The position numbers and the translations under genes were made by a program. A DNA stretch of 51,570 nt from a virus. Positions 23,449 through 32,115 of the stretch are shown piece by piece. The stretch spans positions 1 to 51,570 of the IMG/VR virus record IMGVR_UViG_3300034142_000033; one strand, written 5' to 3'. Under the pieces are notes generated by a model, which saw only the letters and a program-made list of their open reading frames with translations, ran no database searches and was not told where the DNA came from. Each line of letters opens with the position of its first letter. Within the stretch, counting starts at the first letter, position 1.

Positions 23449-23754
23449 TCAAGAAAACGATTTCCGGTCAAGCCGGGGCCGCCCGGCGCGGCTTCGGCGG
23501 GGAATGTAATCTTCTAGCAGATGTAAACTCATACCCGTGCCCGGCTCGCATCTCAGCTTTTCGCAGATCAAAGCATATTGGTGAAGAACGGGCCGCTGCT
23601 TACCTAGCTCGATGCTGGTAATCGATCCCGCCGACAGGCCAACCAAGTCTCCGAGCTGCTTTCGGGACAGCTGCATGGATGTGCGCTTCCTCCTCACCCA
23701 TGCGCCAAAGTCGGCATAGAATACAACTTCGCCATCATCCATAACCCTGAACAT
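23449..23754 (-). CDS. XRE family transcriptional regulator inside the packaging module
   Basis: A 101-residue protein. Residues 15-70 form an XRE HTH (RRKRTSMQLSRKQLGDLVG, then LSAGSITSIELGKQRP). The N-terminal 14 residues and basic C-terminus (RRSRAGRPRLDRKSF) are unlike phage repressors. It sits between terminase and gpW-like genes, with a terminator behind it, and its DNA is less GC-rich (CTTCTAGCAGATGTAAACTC at 23513 region on plus strand). It looks like a moron inserted in the late operon. Confidence 0.8.
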   Translation of the reverse strand: MFRVMDDGEVVFYADFGAWVRRKRTSMQLSRKQLGDLVGLSAGSITSIELGKQRPVLHQYALICEKLRCEPGTGMSLHLLEDYIPRRSRAGRPRLDRKSFS

Positions 23755-23757
23755 GAC

Positions 23758-25926
23758 CTATCCCGCTCTTACTATTCTTACCCTTGATCGACCGGCCGCC
23801 TGCAAACGCGCGGGGGAGCCCGTCAGGAGAGGCTCAGGAGGCGGCGGTGCCGCCTCACCATGCGCCTCGCGCAGCGCTGCGGCTTCCGCGGTGGCGGCGG
23901 CGGACGCCGGTGCCGGTGCCACCTTCGGCGGCCGCGCCCAGCCCGGCACCCAATCGAGGCTTTGGTCGCCCCCGCCGAACCGCAGCAGCACGGTCAGCGC
24001 CATCATGTAGAGGTCCCACGTCTCGTTCGCCGATCGCGCTGGCCGCTCCCATATTTCGCCGACCTTCGTCTCCACGCGCATCTCCGCGATATACTTGGCG
24101 ACAACCAGCTCGCCATGCTGGTCGACGTCGCCGGGAAAAAAGATCGATCCCGGCCCCCCGTCGCTACGACGAAGGCGCGTGTCTGCAATGTCCTTCAGGC
24201 GATTTACGTTCGGCATGAATAGCTCGCATTGCGGCGCGCCCCGGATCTGGCGCTTCGCATCCACGGTAGGCGGCGGAAGCAGCCTGCCACGCGGATTGTT
24301 GCCGCCCTTGAAGAGCGTGATCGCCGTCGGAGGCACGGGGGGACGGCCAGAACCCACATCCCCTTTGACCATGGCATGCCACCACGCGAACGCGTTGTCG
24401 GTCGCCCCATCCATGCCCCCGGTGTCGAGCACCAGCCCCAGCGGCTTCACCAGCGCATCAGGGGCGCCAGCAACAGGGTAGCGCCGGGAGAGGACGCGCT
24501 CATAGAGCACTCCGAAATGTTCCGGCCGCGTGAAGGGGCGGACCGGTTCGCCGTTCCACTGATCGATAGCAAAGCGGTGCACCAGCCAGGCGCGGTAGCT
24601 GGCCCCGAACGCCCAGGCCGCAACCTCGAATCGATTGACCTGCTGGTCGACGCACAGGATCAGGCACCGCGCCTCCGGAGGCACCTCTCCCAGTCGCCAG
24701 GGCGATGATCGCGCGCGTCGCACCAGCTCATCCTCCGAGGCGCCGGGTTCGCCCGTGCCCCTCGCCGTGTAGTTCTTACCCACGACGGTCTGGAAGAACG
24801 CCTTGAGGGGGCCCTCATCCTGTTCGACCTCGAAGGCGAGCTCGGCCTTTCGATACTGCTCCGCTATCTCCGACCAGCGGCGGAAGCCCATCAACCCGTC
24901 CCACCGCTGCGAGAGACGGGAGTTCGGCGCGAGCTCGCCTATTTTGCCGTCGGCGCACTCAGCGCGGCCGACAGCCTGCTCACCATGGCCTACCCAACGT
25001 CCCGACCGCATCAGCGCCGACTTGTCCGCTTGCTTGTGCACGCCGCCGCAATCAGGGCAGACCACGCAGGCGGATCCGGCCGCGTCCAGCGGCGATGCCG
25101 TCCGATCGAACTCCAGCACCGCCTCGGTGTCGAGGATGAACGGCTCGTCGCAGGCGAGGCAGTCGACATACCAGCGCTCGTCCGTGCCTGCGGCGACCAG
25201 CGCCTCGATCCCACGCTTCTTCCCGAGCTTTGGCGTCGAGTTCACATAGGCCTTGGTTCCCCCATAGGCTGAGAAGCTGCCCATGCGGCCGACCATCAGC
25301 GACAGGGCGTCGCCCTGGTCGCCGATATCCTGCGGAATGTCGTCATAGTCGTCGAGCCGGCCGCGCGAGATCGGCTTCGATCGGAAGGCTGGGCCGGTCG
25401 GCCATAGGAAATGGAAGGCGCAGCCGCGGAACTGCTTGAGATTGATATTGTCCGACGACGGCCCGTCGAGCTGGCGCTCGCGCAGGGGTTTCGATTGGTC
25501 GTCGGCCCCGTCGACCGAAGCGCGCGTCTCGTCGAGCATCTTCGCCCATTGCGTAGTGACGTAGGAGCTGATCGAGGTCCGGTCCGGCATCACGAACAGC
25601 ATGTCGGCGGGGTCGTAGAGGATCGTGTGGAGCTGCCAGTTGTTGCCGACCTCCGACTTCCCGGTCTGCGTCGGGCCCATCACCACCACTTCGCGGTAAG
25701 GCGACTCCGCTCCGAGCGCGTCCATCGCCCGCTCCAGGAACCGCACGTCGTGCGGGCTGTCGCGCCACGGCCCGGAATAGGCTCCCGGATTGGCCAGCAT
25801 CCGGTGACGCTTGGCCGCTTCGGACACTGCGAGACGCTCCGGGAAGCGCATCTCGGCCAGGGCGCCGGCGACGATCGGCGCCGCGGCGGCGAAAGCGGGA
25901 GGTTCAAGGTCGGCCTGGAGCAGCAT
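23758..25926 (-). CDS. Terminase large subunit (lambda gpA family)
   Basis: A 722-residue protein starting MLLQADLEPPAFAAAAP at 25926, overlapping the small-subunit stop. The ATPase Walker A is VVVMGPTQTGKSEVGNN, the family's NINLKQFRGCAFHFLWPTGP and SRPISRGRLDDYDDIP-like region follows, and a zinc-ribbon-like CLACDE...CPDCGG occurs mid-protein. The nuclease part has LGLVLDTGGMDGATD. It cuts and packages DNA. gpA-type enzymes make cohesive ends. Confidence 0.93.
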   Translation of the reverse strand: MLLQADLEPPAFAAAAPIVAGALAEMRFPERLAVSEAAKRHRMLANPGAYSGPWRDSPHDVRFLERAMDALGAESPYREVVVMGPTQTGKSEVGNNWQLHTILYDPADMLFVMPDRTSISSYVTTQWAKMLDETRASVDGADDQSKPLRERQLDGPSSDNINLKQFRGCAFHFLWPTGPAFRSKPISRGRLDDYDDIPQDIGDQGDALSLMVGRMGSFSAYGGTKAYVNSTPKLGKKRGIEALVAAGTDERWYVDCLACDEPFILDTEAVLEFDRTASPLDAAGSACVVCPDCGGVHKQADKSALMRSGRWVGHGEQAVGRAECADGKIGELAPNSRLSQRWDGLMGFRRWSEIAEQYRKAELAFEVEQDEGPLKAFFQTVVGKNYTARGTGEPGASEDELVRRARSSPWRLGEVPPEARCLILCVDQQVNRFEVAAWAFGASYRAWLVHRFAIDQWNGEPVRPFTRPEHFGVLYERVLSRRYPVAGAPDALVKPLGLVLDTGGMDGATDNAFAWWHAMVKGDVGSGRPPVPPTAITLFKGGNNPRGRLLPPPTVDAKRQIRGAPQCELFMPNVNRLKDIADTRLRRSDGGPGSIFFPGDVDQHGELVVAKYIAEMRVETKVGEIWERPARSANETWDLYMMALTVLLRFGGGDQSLDWVPGWARPPKVAPAPASAAATAEAAALREAHGEAAPPPPEPLLTGSPARLQAAGRSRVRIVRAG

Positions 25927-26504
25927 CAACCCTCTCCGTCGAACGCGCCGGGCGCGCAGATTGCCGCGACGAAGGCGTCGACGCTGCGCTCGATCATCCC
26001 CTCCAGCTGGCGCTGCTGCTCGGCCGTCAGGCCGACGGCGATGCCGAACTCCGCGGGGATCCTCTGCAAGCGGCGGCGATGGTCGACCGCGATATGGCTC
26101 AGCACCCGCTCCAACTCTGCCGTATCGACCAGTTGCTTCAGCAGCTTGCGATATTTGATCGCCTCGAGCGCAGCGCCATATTCTTCCCGCCGCTGCCGGC
26201 CCGACAGCGACAGCGCTTCGGCCTGCTCGGCTGTGTCGCCGACCAGCTCGAGCCGCATCTGCTGCAGCTGAGCTCGGCGGGCTTCGTCGGCCTGGTCGTC
26301 GGCGTCGCGCTTTGCCTGCCACCAGCCGATCCCACCTTCGGCCTCGATCTTGTACGCGCGCCCGCGCTCGCCTCGCTCGATCAGCCAGGCCGGCTGCGGC
26401 GTCCCGTCCTTCAGCAGCTCCCGCAGATGGACCCGCATCGTCTCGGCCGTGACGCCCGCCAGCTCCGCGAACTCATCGAGGCTCACAATCAGCTCGCCGC
26501 TCAC
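25926..26504 (-). CDS. Terminase small subunit
   Basis: A 192-residue protein starting at a GTG at 26504 with GGAG upstream. The N-terminus carries a winged-helix-like DNA-binding region (VSLDEFAELAGVTAETMRVH, then LRELLKDGT), followed by long helices with DEARRAQLQQMRLELVGDTAE. The layout (HTH then coiled coil) matches Nu1-type subunits, and its stop overlaps gpA. It binds the packaging site and recruits the large subunit. Confidence 0.85.
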   Translation of the reverse strand: MSGELIVSLDEFAELAGVTAETMRVHLRELLKDGTPQPAWLIERGERGRAYKIEAEGGIGWWQAKRDADDQADEARRAQLQQMRLELVGDTAEQAEALSLSGRQRREEYGAALEAIKYRKLLKQLVDTAELERVLSHIAVDHRRRLQRIPAEFGIAVGLTAEQQRQLEGMIERSVDAFVAAICAPGAFDGEG

Positions 26505-26511
26505 AGCTCCG

Positions 26512-26730
26512 CCTCCGCCATGCGCCCGAGGCGAACACCCGCCGGCGATCTCGCCGCACGCCACCGCGTCGCCAAGCGTGAAACCGCCAGGCGACCACCC
26601 TCAGGCAGACCAAAAGGCGAAACAAAAACACGAGGGATCAAACACTTGACCAAACTCGCGCGCGACGCGCCTTCGGCACCCGCATAGGGGCTGGGCCGCC
26701 GGGAGGACCCGGAGGGGGGTACCCCCTGCC
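26512..26730. other. Candidate packaging (cos) region
   Basis: There is no gene in about 220 bases directly upstream of terminase. It contains a perfect 12-bp GC-rich palindrome GGGGGTACCCCC (26715-26726), an IHF-like site with one mismatch (ATCAA-ACAC-TTG, 26637-26648) in an A-rich stretch, and flanking GC-rich direct repeats. Lambda cos sites also sit beside the small terminase gene, with IHF sites. The assignment is inference. Confidence 0.4.
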
Positions 26731-27531
26731 TCACGACGCCGCTCCCTCCGAGGTCCACGGCTCCAGCGGCGCCGACGGCCGCAGAACGGTGAACCCCAGC
26801 GCCCGCAGCGACAGCCGCCATGCCAGCTGGTCGAGCCCCTCCCACCATGTCAGATAGGCGATCCGCCGCCGCGCCAGCTCCGAGCGCGTCACCGTCGGGA
26901 TGATCCGGCAGAAGCGCGGGCTGTTGCCGCGCCCGGTCCGCTCCCACTGCCCCTCTTCGCCATATTTGACCCAGACCACCGGACGCCACCACCGCACAGG
27001 CTCGGCCCAGCCTTCGGGCCGTACGCCGAGCCGCCCGTAGGAGCGGACCAGATCGCCGCCCTCGACCTCGCCGCACGCCACCGCCACCGCCTCCGCCGCG
27101 GGATGGACTAGGTCGCGCACCAGCCCGACCCGCCGGTCGATGCGGCAGCCGAGATGCTCGATATCGGCGAGCGCGGCGCATCCGTCGGCCGAGCGCCCGC
27201 CCGGCTCCAGCCCTTCTACCTCGGCTTCAATCCGGTGCAGCCCGACCCCGGCATGCCGATCCGCTTTCTGGTCGCGAAGCGCCCACGTCACGAGCCGTTC
27301 GACATCGATCGACCCTTCCGGCTCCCACGGCCTCGCCCCCGGCGCCGCCTGCCGAGGCAGCGCGTCGGCAGGATCAACCGTTATGCGCCCGCCCCGGCTC
27401 ACGATCGGCCGGCCCAGCCCCTTCGCCCGCCTCGGCGGCAGCCAGGTCACTAGGACCTCATCCGCATCGACCCTTCCACCCACGGAAGCATCGCTCCCAA
27501 CCCTTCCATCCTCACCCATCTTACAAGACAT
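26731..27531 (-). CDS. Hypothetical phage protein
   Basis: A 266-residue protein starting MSCKMGEDGRVGSDASVG at 27531, with AGAGGA nine bases upstream; upstream in-frame codons look untranslated. It has a C-terminal part rich in aromatic residues (VVWVKYGEEGQWERTG, LTWWEGLDQLAWRLSL). No known domain recognised. It sits between the primase and terminase, at the border of early and late genes, where phages often encode HNH or regulatory proteins, but no such motif is seen. Confidence 0.6.
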   Translation of the reverse strand: MSCKMGEDGRVGSDASVGGRVDADEVLVTWLPPRRAKGLGRPIVSRGGRITVDPADALPRQAAPGARPWEPEGSIDVERLVTWALRDQKADRHAGVGLHRIEAEVEGLEPGGRSADGCAALADIEHLGCRIDRRVGLVRDLVHPAAEAVAVACGEVEGGDLVRSYGRLGVRPEGWAEPVRWWRPVVWVKYGEEGQWERTGRGNSPRFCRIIPTVTRSELARRRIAYLTWWEGLDQLAWRLSLRALGFTVLRPSAPLEPWTSEGAAS

Positions 27532-27724
27532 TGTAACTGTTCCTCTTCTTTTCACTCTCGGAAGGGTTGGAAGGATTGGAAGGATATCCAACTCCACGCA
27601 TGCGCACCCGCCCGCGCACCCGCGCCCATGCCTGCGCTAGCTCCGCCGCAAAGCTTCCAACCCTTCCGAAGGCGCGCAAATCCGCCCTTTCCCCCTTCCG
27701 CCAACCGTTCCGCCACCCTTCCAC
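27521..27724 (-). CDS. Possible small basic protein between primase and 26731 genes
   Basis: A 67-codon frame starts at GTG 27724, nine bases after the primase stop, and ends in TAA overlapping the ATG of the next gene. This coupling supports translation. However, the DNA holds repeated GGAAGG-like units and their inverted copies, so the composition (Arg, Gly, Ser-Asn-Pro repeat) may reflect the repeats rather than selection. A competing frame starts at ATG 27726. Confidence 0.3.
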   Translation of the reverse strand: MEGWRNGWRKGERADLRAFGRVGSFAAELAQAWARVRGRVRMRGVGYPSNPSNPSESEKKRNSYNVL

Positions 27725-27733
27725 ATGGAAGGA

Positions 27734-30700
27734 TCAGGGTTCGTCGTAAGCATCGCCAATCTCCTGCTGCGAGGGGTATGGGGGCGGAGGCTCGGCAGGC
27801 CGGCTGTCGGCCGCGCCCTCGACCAGCGCATCGAGGTTCCGCACCCGGCCCTCGCTATCGACGAAGTCGAACGGCTCCCGCGTCGTCCTGAGGCCGAGCC
27901 AGTGCACCCCGTTCGACGTCTTGCTGGCCAACCCCTTCGCCTTCAGCGCCTGGCTGAACCCCTTCTGCTTCCACTCGGTCTCGCCCGCCGCTTTCGCCCA
28001 GGCACAGAACAATTCGTAGAGATGCGACGATTGCACCCGCCCTTCCGGGTCCGGCGCCGTGCAGGTCCGCAGGAAGCTGGAGATCGGGTCGCTGTCCTGC
28101 TTATAGTCGGCCGACGCCAGCTGCACCGATTCCGGCTCGACGAAGCCATGCTCCATCCAGTCGACGAGGCCGCGCACCATCCAGGCGAGAATGCCGGCAT
28201 ATTCGGCCGCGAGCTTGTCCGGCAGGCCGCGGTCGCGCTCATGCTCTTCGAGATGCTGTTCCCACGGCATCACCTTGACGCGCCGCCAGATGCCCGCCGT
28301 GCCGCGCGGGATCGGGGGCAGCTCGTTGCACCACAAGGTGAATTTGAACGTCGGCAGGAAGCGGAAAAAGCTGCGGAAATTGTCGCGCGCCAACAACTGG
28401 TCGCCGCCGGTGAGACTGTTGATCAGCGCCTCGTTGATGGCGACGCCCGACTTCGGCTCGCCGGCGGTGAGGAAGCGAACCCCGGGAAGCCGCACCAGCG
28501 CCGGCGTCGCGGCATCGCCGCCTTTCTGGGCGCCGGTATCGAGGAAGGTCTCGACCTTGCCGGCATCGCCATAGTCGCCGATCGCGTCGCGGCAGGCATT
28601 TCCGACCGTCGATTTGCCGTTGGCGGCGAGCGGCCCGAACCAGATATGGAAGATCTGTTCGCCGACGTCGCCGGTGAGATTGTAGCCGAGCCACTGCCGC
28701 AGGTAGCGCCGCCGCTCCTTTTGCGGCTGCGCCCATCGCACCAGCTTCTGAAAATGCGGCGCCGCCGCCTCCGGATCATAGGCGCAGGCGGCGATCTTGG
28801 TCAGCCGGTCGGCGCGGTCGTGCGGCCGCAATTCGACCCGCGCCGACGAGCCCGGCCCGGCTTCCGATCCGGGCTCGGCGCGGTGGAAGCGCAGCGTCCC
28901 GTTCATGCAGTTCAAGAGCATCGGATCGGTGTCGAAGTCGGTGAGCTCGACCGTCACCCAGCGCTTGGCGAGGTTGGCGATGCAGCCGATCCGCCCCGAC
29001 GATTCGGAGGCCACGCCCCAGGCCGCGAGCTTCGCCGACAACCGCTCGGCTTTCTTGCCGCCCCGGATCAGCACGTCCATGCCGCCGGGCCGGCGCGGGT
29101 CGTCGTCGAACAGATCCTCGTCCAGATCCTCGTCTTCCGGCCACCCGCTGTCGCGCACCGCATGGCCTTCGCGCTGGATCGCCCGCACCGTCTCGAACAC
29201 GCTGCCGAGCACTTCGGCGGGGGTGACGTCCTTCTCCTGGTTGAGCACCCGGTAGCGCCGCCCGTCCCAGCCCAGCCAACCCTTGGCGGTGGTATAGAGA
29301 TAATCCTGCCCCCATCGCTCGCGCCAGCGCTCGGCATTGCCCATGTCGGTGCGCGCGAAGCCGGCGCAGCGCAGGTCGGTCAGCAGCGGCCCGACATTGA
29401 AGCCGCGCGCGAAGCCTATCTCGAACGACCGGTCGAAATCGTCGGGATCGGCGCCGGGGTGCGCCTCGGCCAGCTCCCGCCGCACCGCCGCGATCGCATC
29501 CTCGCCATGCTCCGGATCGACCAGCCCGGCCGCCGCCCGCCGTCCCAAATCCCAGGCCCATCGCCCGGCCTGCTTCGGGCTGATCGCGGCATCGGCGGCG
29601 CTGCGTTCGATCCACGCCGCCGTCATGCTTTCGATCCGCGCCCGCTCCTCCTCGCCGAGGCCGAAAGGGTCCGTCACCCTTCCATCTGGAACCATATCGG
29701 CTTCGGTCAAACCGGGGGGTAGCGGGGGAAAGCTTCGGTCGAAGCGTGCGCGCCACTCCGCCCCATATTGCGACCGGGTTTCGGCGTCCCGCACCGTCTC
29801 GGCCAGCCCGGCCAGCCGCACCCACAGCGCTGCCCGCCCTTCCGGGCTGTCCGGCTCCGCCTCCGCCAGCGCCGCCTCCCAGACGAACGCCGCCAGCGGC
29901 CGCGCCGCCGCCGCCGCTTGCTCGATCCGCTCGCGTCCGCGCTCGATGGTCTCGCTCGCTCGAATGAGGCTGTCCGGATCCTCCCCTTCGGGCAGCAGCG
30001 CCACCGCCAGCGACCGGCCCGGCCCCACCAGCGGCAATGCCCGCTCGCAGGCGCGCATCGCCGCCTTGCGGCCCGCCGCGTCGCCGTCGAACAGGAGGAT
30101 CGGGCAATGCGCCGCGCGCCAGGCGCGCTCGAGCTGACGCTCGGTCAGCGCCGTCCCCATCGGCGCCGCCACTTCCTCGATTCCGGCGGCGTCGACGGCG
30201 ACCGCGTCGAGCTGCCCTTCGACGATCAGCAGCCGCCGGTTCGATCGCGCCGCGGGCGCCGCGCGGTGCAGGTTGAACAGCAGGTCGCCTTTGTCGAAAT
30301 GGCCGCTGTCCGGCGAGTTGATATACTTGGGTGATCGGGCGGAAGTATTACTTCCACCCGGGGAAGAAGAACTTGGATCCAGCAGCCGGCCGGCGAAGCC
30401 GACCGCGCGGCCGCGCGCATCGTGGATCGGGATGGTGATGCGGCCGCGGAAGCGGTCGTACCATAGCCCCTCCGCCTGGCCCTCGGCGGCGATCAGCAGC
30501 CCGGCGGCGGCCAGGGCTTCCGGCACGGCGCCACAGCCTGCCACCGATCGCTTGGACGGCGCAAAGCCGATCCCGAACCGCGCGATCGCCTCCGCGCCGA
30601 TCCCGCGCGCGGCCAGCGCCGTCTGCGCCTTGGCGCCGCCCGCGAGCTGCTCGCGATACCAGGCTGCCGCCCGCTCGATCGTCTCGGCGACGCCGGCCAG

Positions 30701-31024
30701 CTCCTCCTCGCGCCGCGCGTCCCCGGCCGACCGCGCCGGCATCTCGATCCCGGCGCCGGCGGCGAGCTCGCGCACCGCGTCGATGAAGCCGAGCCCGCGC
30801 GCATCGATCAGCCACCGTATCGCGTCGCCATGCGCCTGACAGCTAAAACAATGGTAGAAGGCCTTCTCGTCGTTGACGTAGAAGCTCGGCGTCTTTTCGG
30901 CGTGGAACGGGCAGCACCCCTTATGCTCCCGCCCCGCCTTGGCGAGCTTCACGTCGCGGCCGACCAGCGCCGACAGCGTCGTCCGCGACCTGATCTCGTC
31001 GAGGAATTGAACTGACAGGCTCAT
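27734..31024 (-). CDS. Primase-helicase: CHC2 zinc finger, TOPRIM primase, SF3 (D5-like) helicase
   Basis: The protein has 1096 residues. Residues 35-70 form the CHC2 zinc finger (CPFHAEKTPSF, HCFSC). The TOPRIM primase centre follows (LLIVEGQLDAVAVDAAG, ILLFDGDAAGRKA). The C-terminal third is a phage-type helicase with GPLAANGKSTVG as Walker A and TLWCNELPPIPRGTAGIWRR. One hairpin copy (30336-30360) makes an in-frame insertion (about 15 residues, Ser/Gly-rich) just before PKYINSPDSG. The ATG at 31024 lacks a good Shine-Dalgarno, and the hairpin 31034-31052 lies ten bases upstream. Confidence 0.9.
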   Translation of the reverse strand: MSLSVQFLDEIRSRTTLSALVGRDVKLAKAGREHKGCCPFHAEKTPSFYVNDEKAFYHCFSCQAHGDAIRWLIDARGLGFIDAVRELAAGAGIEMPARSAGDARREEELAGVAETIERAAAWYREQLAGGAKAQTALAARGIGAEAIARFGIGFAPSKRSVAGCGAVPEALAAAGLLIAAEGQAEGLWYDRFRGRITIPIHDARGRAVGFAGRLLDPSSSSPGGSNTSARSPKYINSPDSGHFDKGDLLFNLHRAAPAARSNRRLLIVEGQLDAVAVDAAGIEEVAAPMGTALTERQLERAWRAAHCPILLFDGDAAGRKAAMRACERALPLVGPGRSLAVALLPEGEDPDSLIRASETIERGRERIEQAAAAARPLAAFVWEAALAEAEPDSPEGRAALWVRLAGLAETVRDAETRSQYGAEWRARFDRSFPPLPPGLTEADMVPDGRVTDPFGLGEEERARIESMTAAWIERSAADAAISPKQAGRWAWDLGRRAAAGLVDPEHGEDAIAAVRRELAEAHPGADPDDFDRSFEIGFARGFNVGPLLTDLRCAGFARTDMGNAERWRERWGQDYLYTTAKGWLGWDGRRYRVLNQEKDVTPAEVLGSVFETVRAIQREGHAVRDSGWPEDEDLDEDLFDDDPRRPGGMDVLIRGGKKAERLSAKLAAWGVASESSGRIGCIANLAKRWVTVELTDFDTDPMLLNCMNGTLRFHRAEPGSEAGPGSSARVELRPHDRADRLTKIAACAYDPEAAAPHFQKLVRWAQPQKERRRYLRQWLGYNLTGDVGEQIFHIWFGPLAANGKSTVGNACRDAIGDYGDAGKVETFLDTGAQKGGDAATPALVRLPGVRFLTAGEPKSGVAINEALINSLTGGDQLLARDNFRSFFRFLPTFKFTLWCNELPPIPRGTAGIWRRVKVMPWEQHLEEHERDRGLPDKLAAEYAGILAWMVRGLVDWMEHGFVEPESVQLASADYKQDSDPISSFLRTCTAPDPEGRVQSSHLYELFCAWAKAAGETEWKQKGFSQALKAKGLASKTSNGVHWLGLRTTREPFDFVDSEGRVRNLDALVEGAADSRPAEPPPPYPSQQEIGDAYDEP
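30336..30360. repeat. Palindromic hairpin inserted in frame in the primase
   Basis: Two 12-bp arms with one wobble pair, centre AAGTATTACTT. It encodes part of the Ser/Gly-rich insert in the TOPRIM N region that typical DnaG proteins lack. Confidence 0.8.
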
Positions 31025-31033
31025 GACGATCGT

Positions 31034-31052
31034 CCGCAAGTGGTACTTGCGG
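31034..31052. repeat. Palindromic hairpin just upstream of the primase start
   Basis: Arms CCGCAAGT and ACTTGCGG enclose GGT, ten bases before the ATG. Its 3' arm carries the only purine-rich stretch (GCGGAC) near the start codon, so folding would hide it. Confidence 0.8.
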
Positions 31053-31073
31053 CCGGGGAGGACACGGGACCGA

Positions 31074-31916
31074 TCACGCGGCCTCTCCCGCGCACCACAG
31101 GCCGCACTCCGCATCAAATTCCTCGGTCGGGTCGTCCGGCCCGAACATATCGGGGGAGCGGGCCACGTCCTCGGCGAGCTGGGCGTAGCGCGTTCGACGG
31201 TCGAAGAGCCGCCCGTCCTGCTCCTTCTCCACCCACCAAGGCGACAGGGCTGGGCGCGCCCGCATCAGCGAAGCTCGAAGCCGAGCGCCTTTCATGAAGC
31301 AAAGGTCGCAGTTGCCCTCCCCCGGCTCTAGCCCAAGGTCGAAAGGCTGTTCGGACCAGAAGGCCATCACATCGCGCCGAGTGACGCCAGCGCGGGACAG
31401 CGGAGCAAGGCACGTCCGGTTCTCGTCGGCATTGCGACCGATCATCTTGGCGACGCGCCACGGCTCATCGGCGCGGAGACCAACGACCTCGGAATAGGCG
31501 GTCAGCCCCTGAGCGCGCATGTAGGCGAACATGACCAGCACCTTGAGGAAGCTGGTACACCACCGGGCCTGCCAGTTCGGGAGCGCCTGCTTGCGGGCGA
31601 TCAGGAGATCGAACGGTTCCCCTCGCCGCGAGGCCGTGTCGAATCCGACTTCCTCGAAATCGACGGTATGGCCTCGGTGGCTCCGATATTCGAGCCAGTG
31701 AACCCGCACCCCCCAGCGGGTCTCGCACTCGTGAACGAAGCGCAGCGTCTCCTCGCGCTCCTTGCCGGTGTTGGCGAAGCAGACGTGAACGTCATCGGGC
31801 AGCTTGCCGTGATAGGCGCCGAGGATGTGCCTGAGCATGTAACCCGAGGTTCGGCCGCCGCTGAAGCTGATGAGCGCAGGCCCATCTATCCTGTACGGGT
31901 TCGGGTCATCCGCCAC
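31074..31916 (-). CDS. PAPS reductase/PP-loop ATP pyrophosphatase-like protein
   Basis: A 280-residue protein. The PP-loop signature is SFSGGRTSGYMLRHIL (residues 17-32), followed by VHVCFANTGKEREETLRFV, the usual family strand-helix, and a C-terminal cysteine pair (CDLCFMKG, CGLWC). The family activates ATP for sulfation or thiolation chemistry; phage members have no fixed role. It sits among DNA-methyltransferase genes, so base or backbone modification of phage DNA is possible. The GTG start overlaps the preceding gene. Confidence 0.8.
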   Translation of the reverse strand: MADDPNPYRIDGPALISFSGGRTSGYMLRHILGAYHGKLPDDVHVCFANTGKEREETLRFVHECETRWGVRVHWLEYRSHRGHTVDFEEVGFDTASRRGEPFDLLIARKQALPNWQARWCTSFLKVLVMFAYMRAQGLTAYSEVVGLRADEPWRVAKMIGRNADENRTCLAPLSRAGVTRRDVMAFWSEQPFDLGLEPGEGNCDLCFMKGARLRASLMRARPALSPWWVEKEQDGRLFDRRTRYAQLAEDVARSPDMFGPDDPTEEFDAECGLWCAGEAA

Positions 31917-32115
31917 GCTCGCCCCGCCCCTTCACGCTTACACGCCCCGCCAGGGCCTCCTGCTGCGCCGCCACGATCGCGCGCAGCGAGCGCAGCACGG
32001 TCTCGGACGGCGCCTCGCCCCGGCGCACCTTGTCGGCCGTCGCGCGCAGCCCGTCGGCGTCATATTGCTCGGCGAGGATCTGCCGCGGCGTCCGCAGGGG
32101 GCGGAGACTTCTCAC
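31906..32115 (-). CDS. Small helical hypothetical protein
   Basis: A 69-residue protein starting at GTG 32115 (GTGA overlap with the previous stop). It is highly charged with a helix LAEQYDADGLRATADKVRRG, then LRSLRAIVAAQQEALAG. No domain recognised. It is overlapped at its end by the PAPS reductase-like gene by about ten bases. It could be a small DNA-binding or regulatory protein. Confidence 0.55.
   Translation of the reverse strand: MRSLRPLRTPRQILAEQYDADGLRATADKVRRGEAPSETVLRSLRAIVAAQQEALAGRVSVKGRGERGG

Noticed and set aside
27725-29722. 665-codon plus-strand frame opposite the primase
   Set aside because: The primase frame contains CHC2, TOPRIM and helicase motifs; the opposite frame has none.
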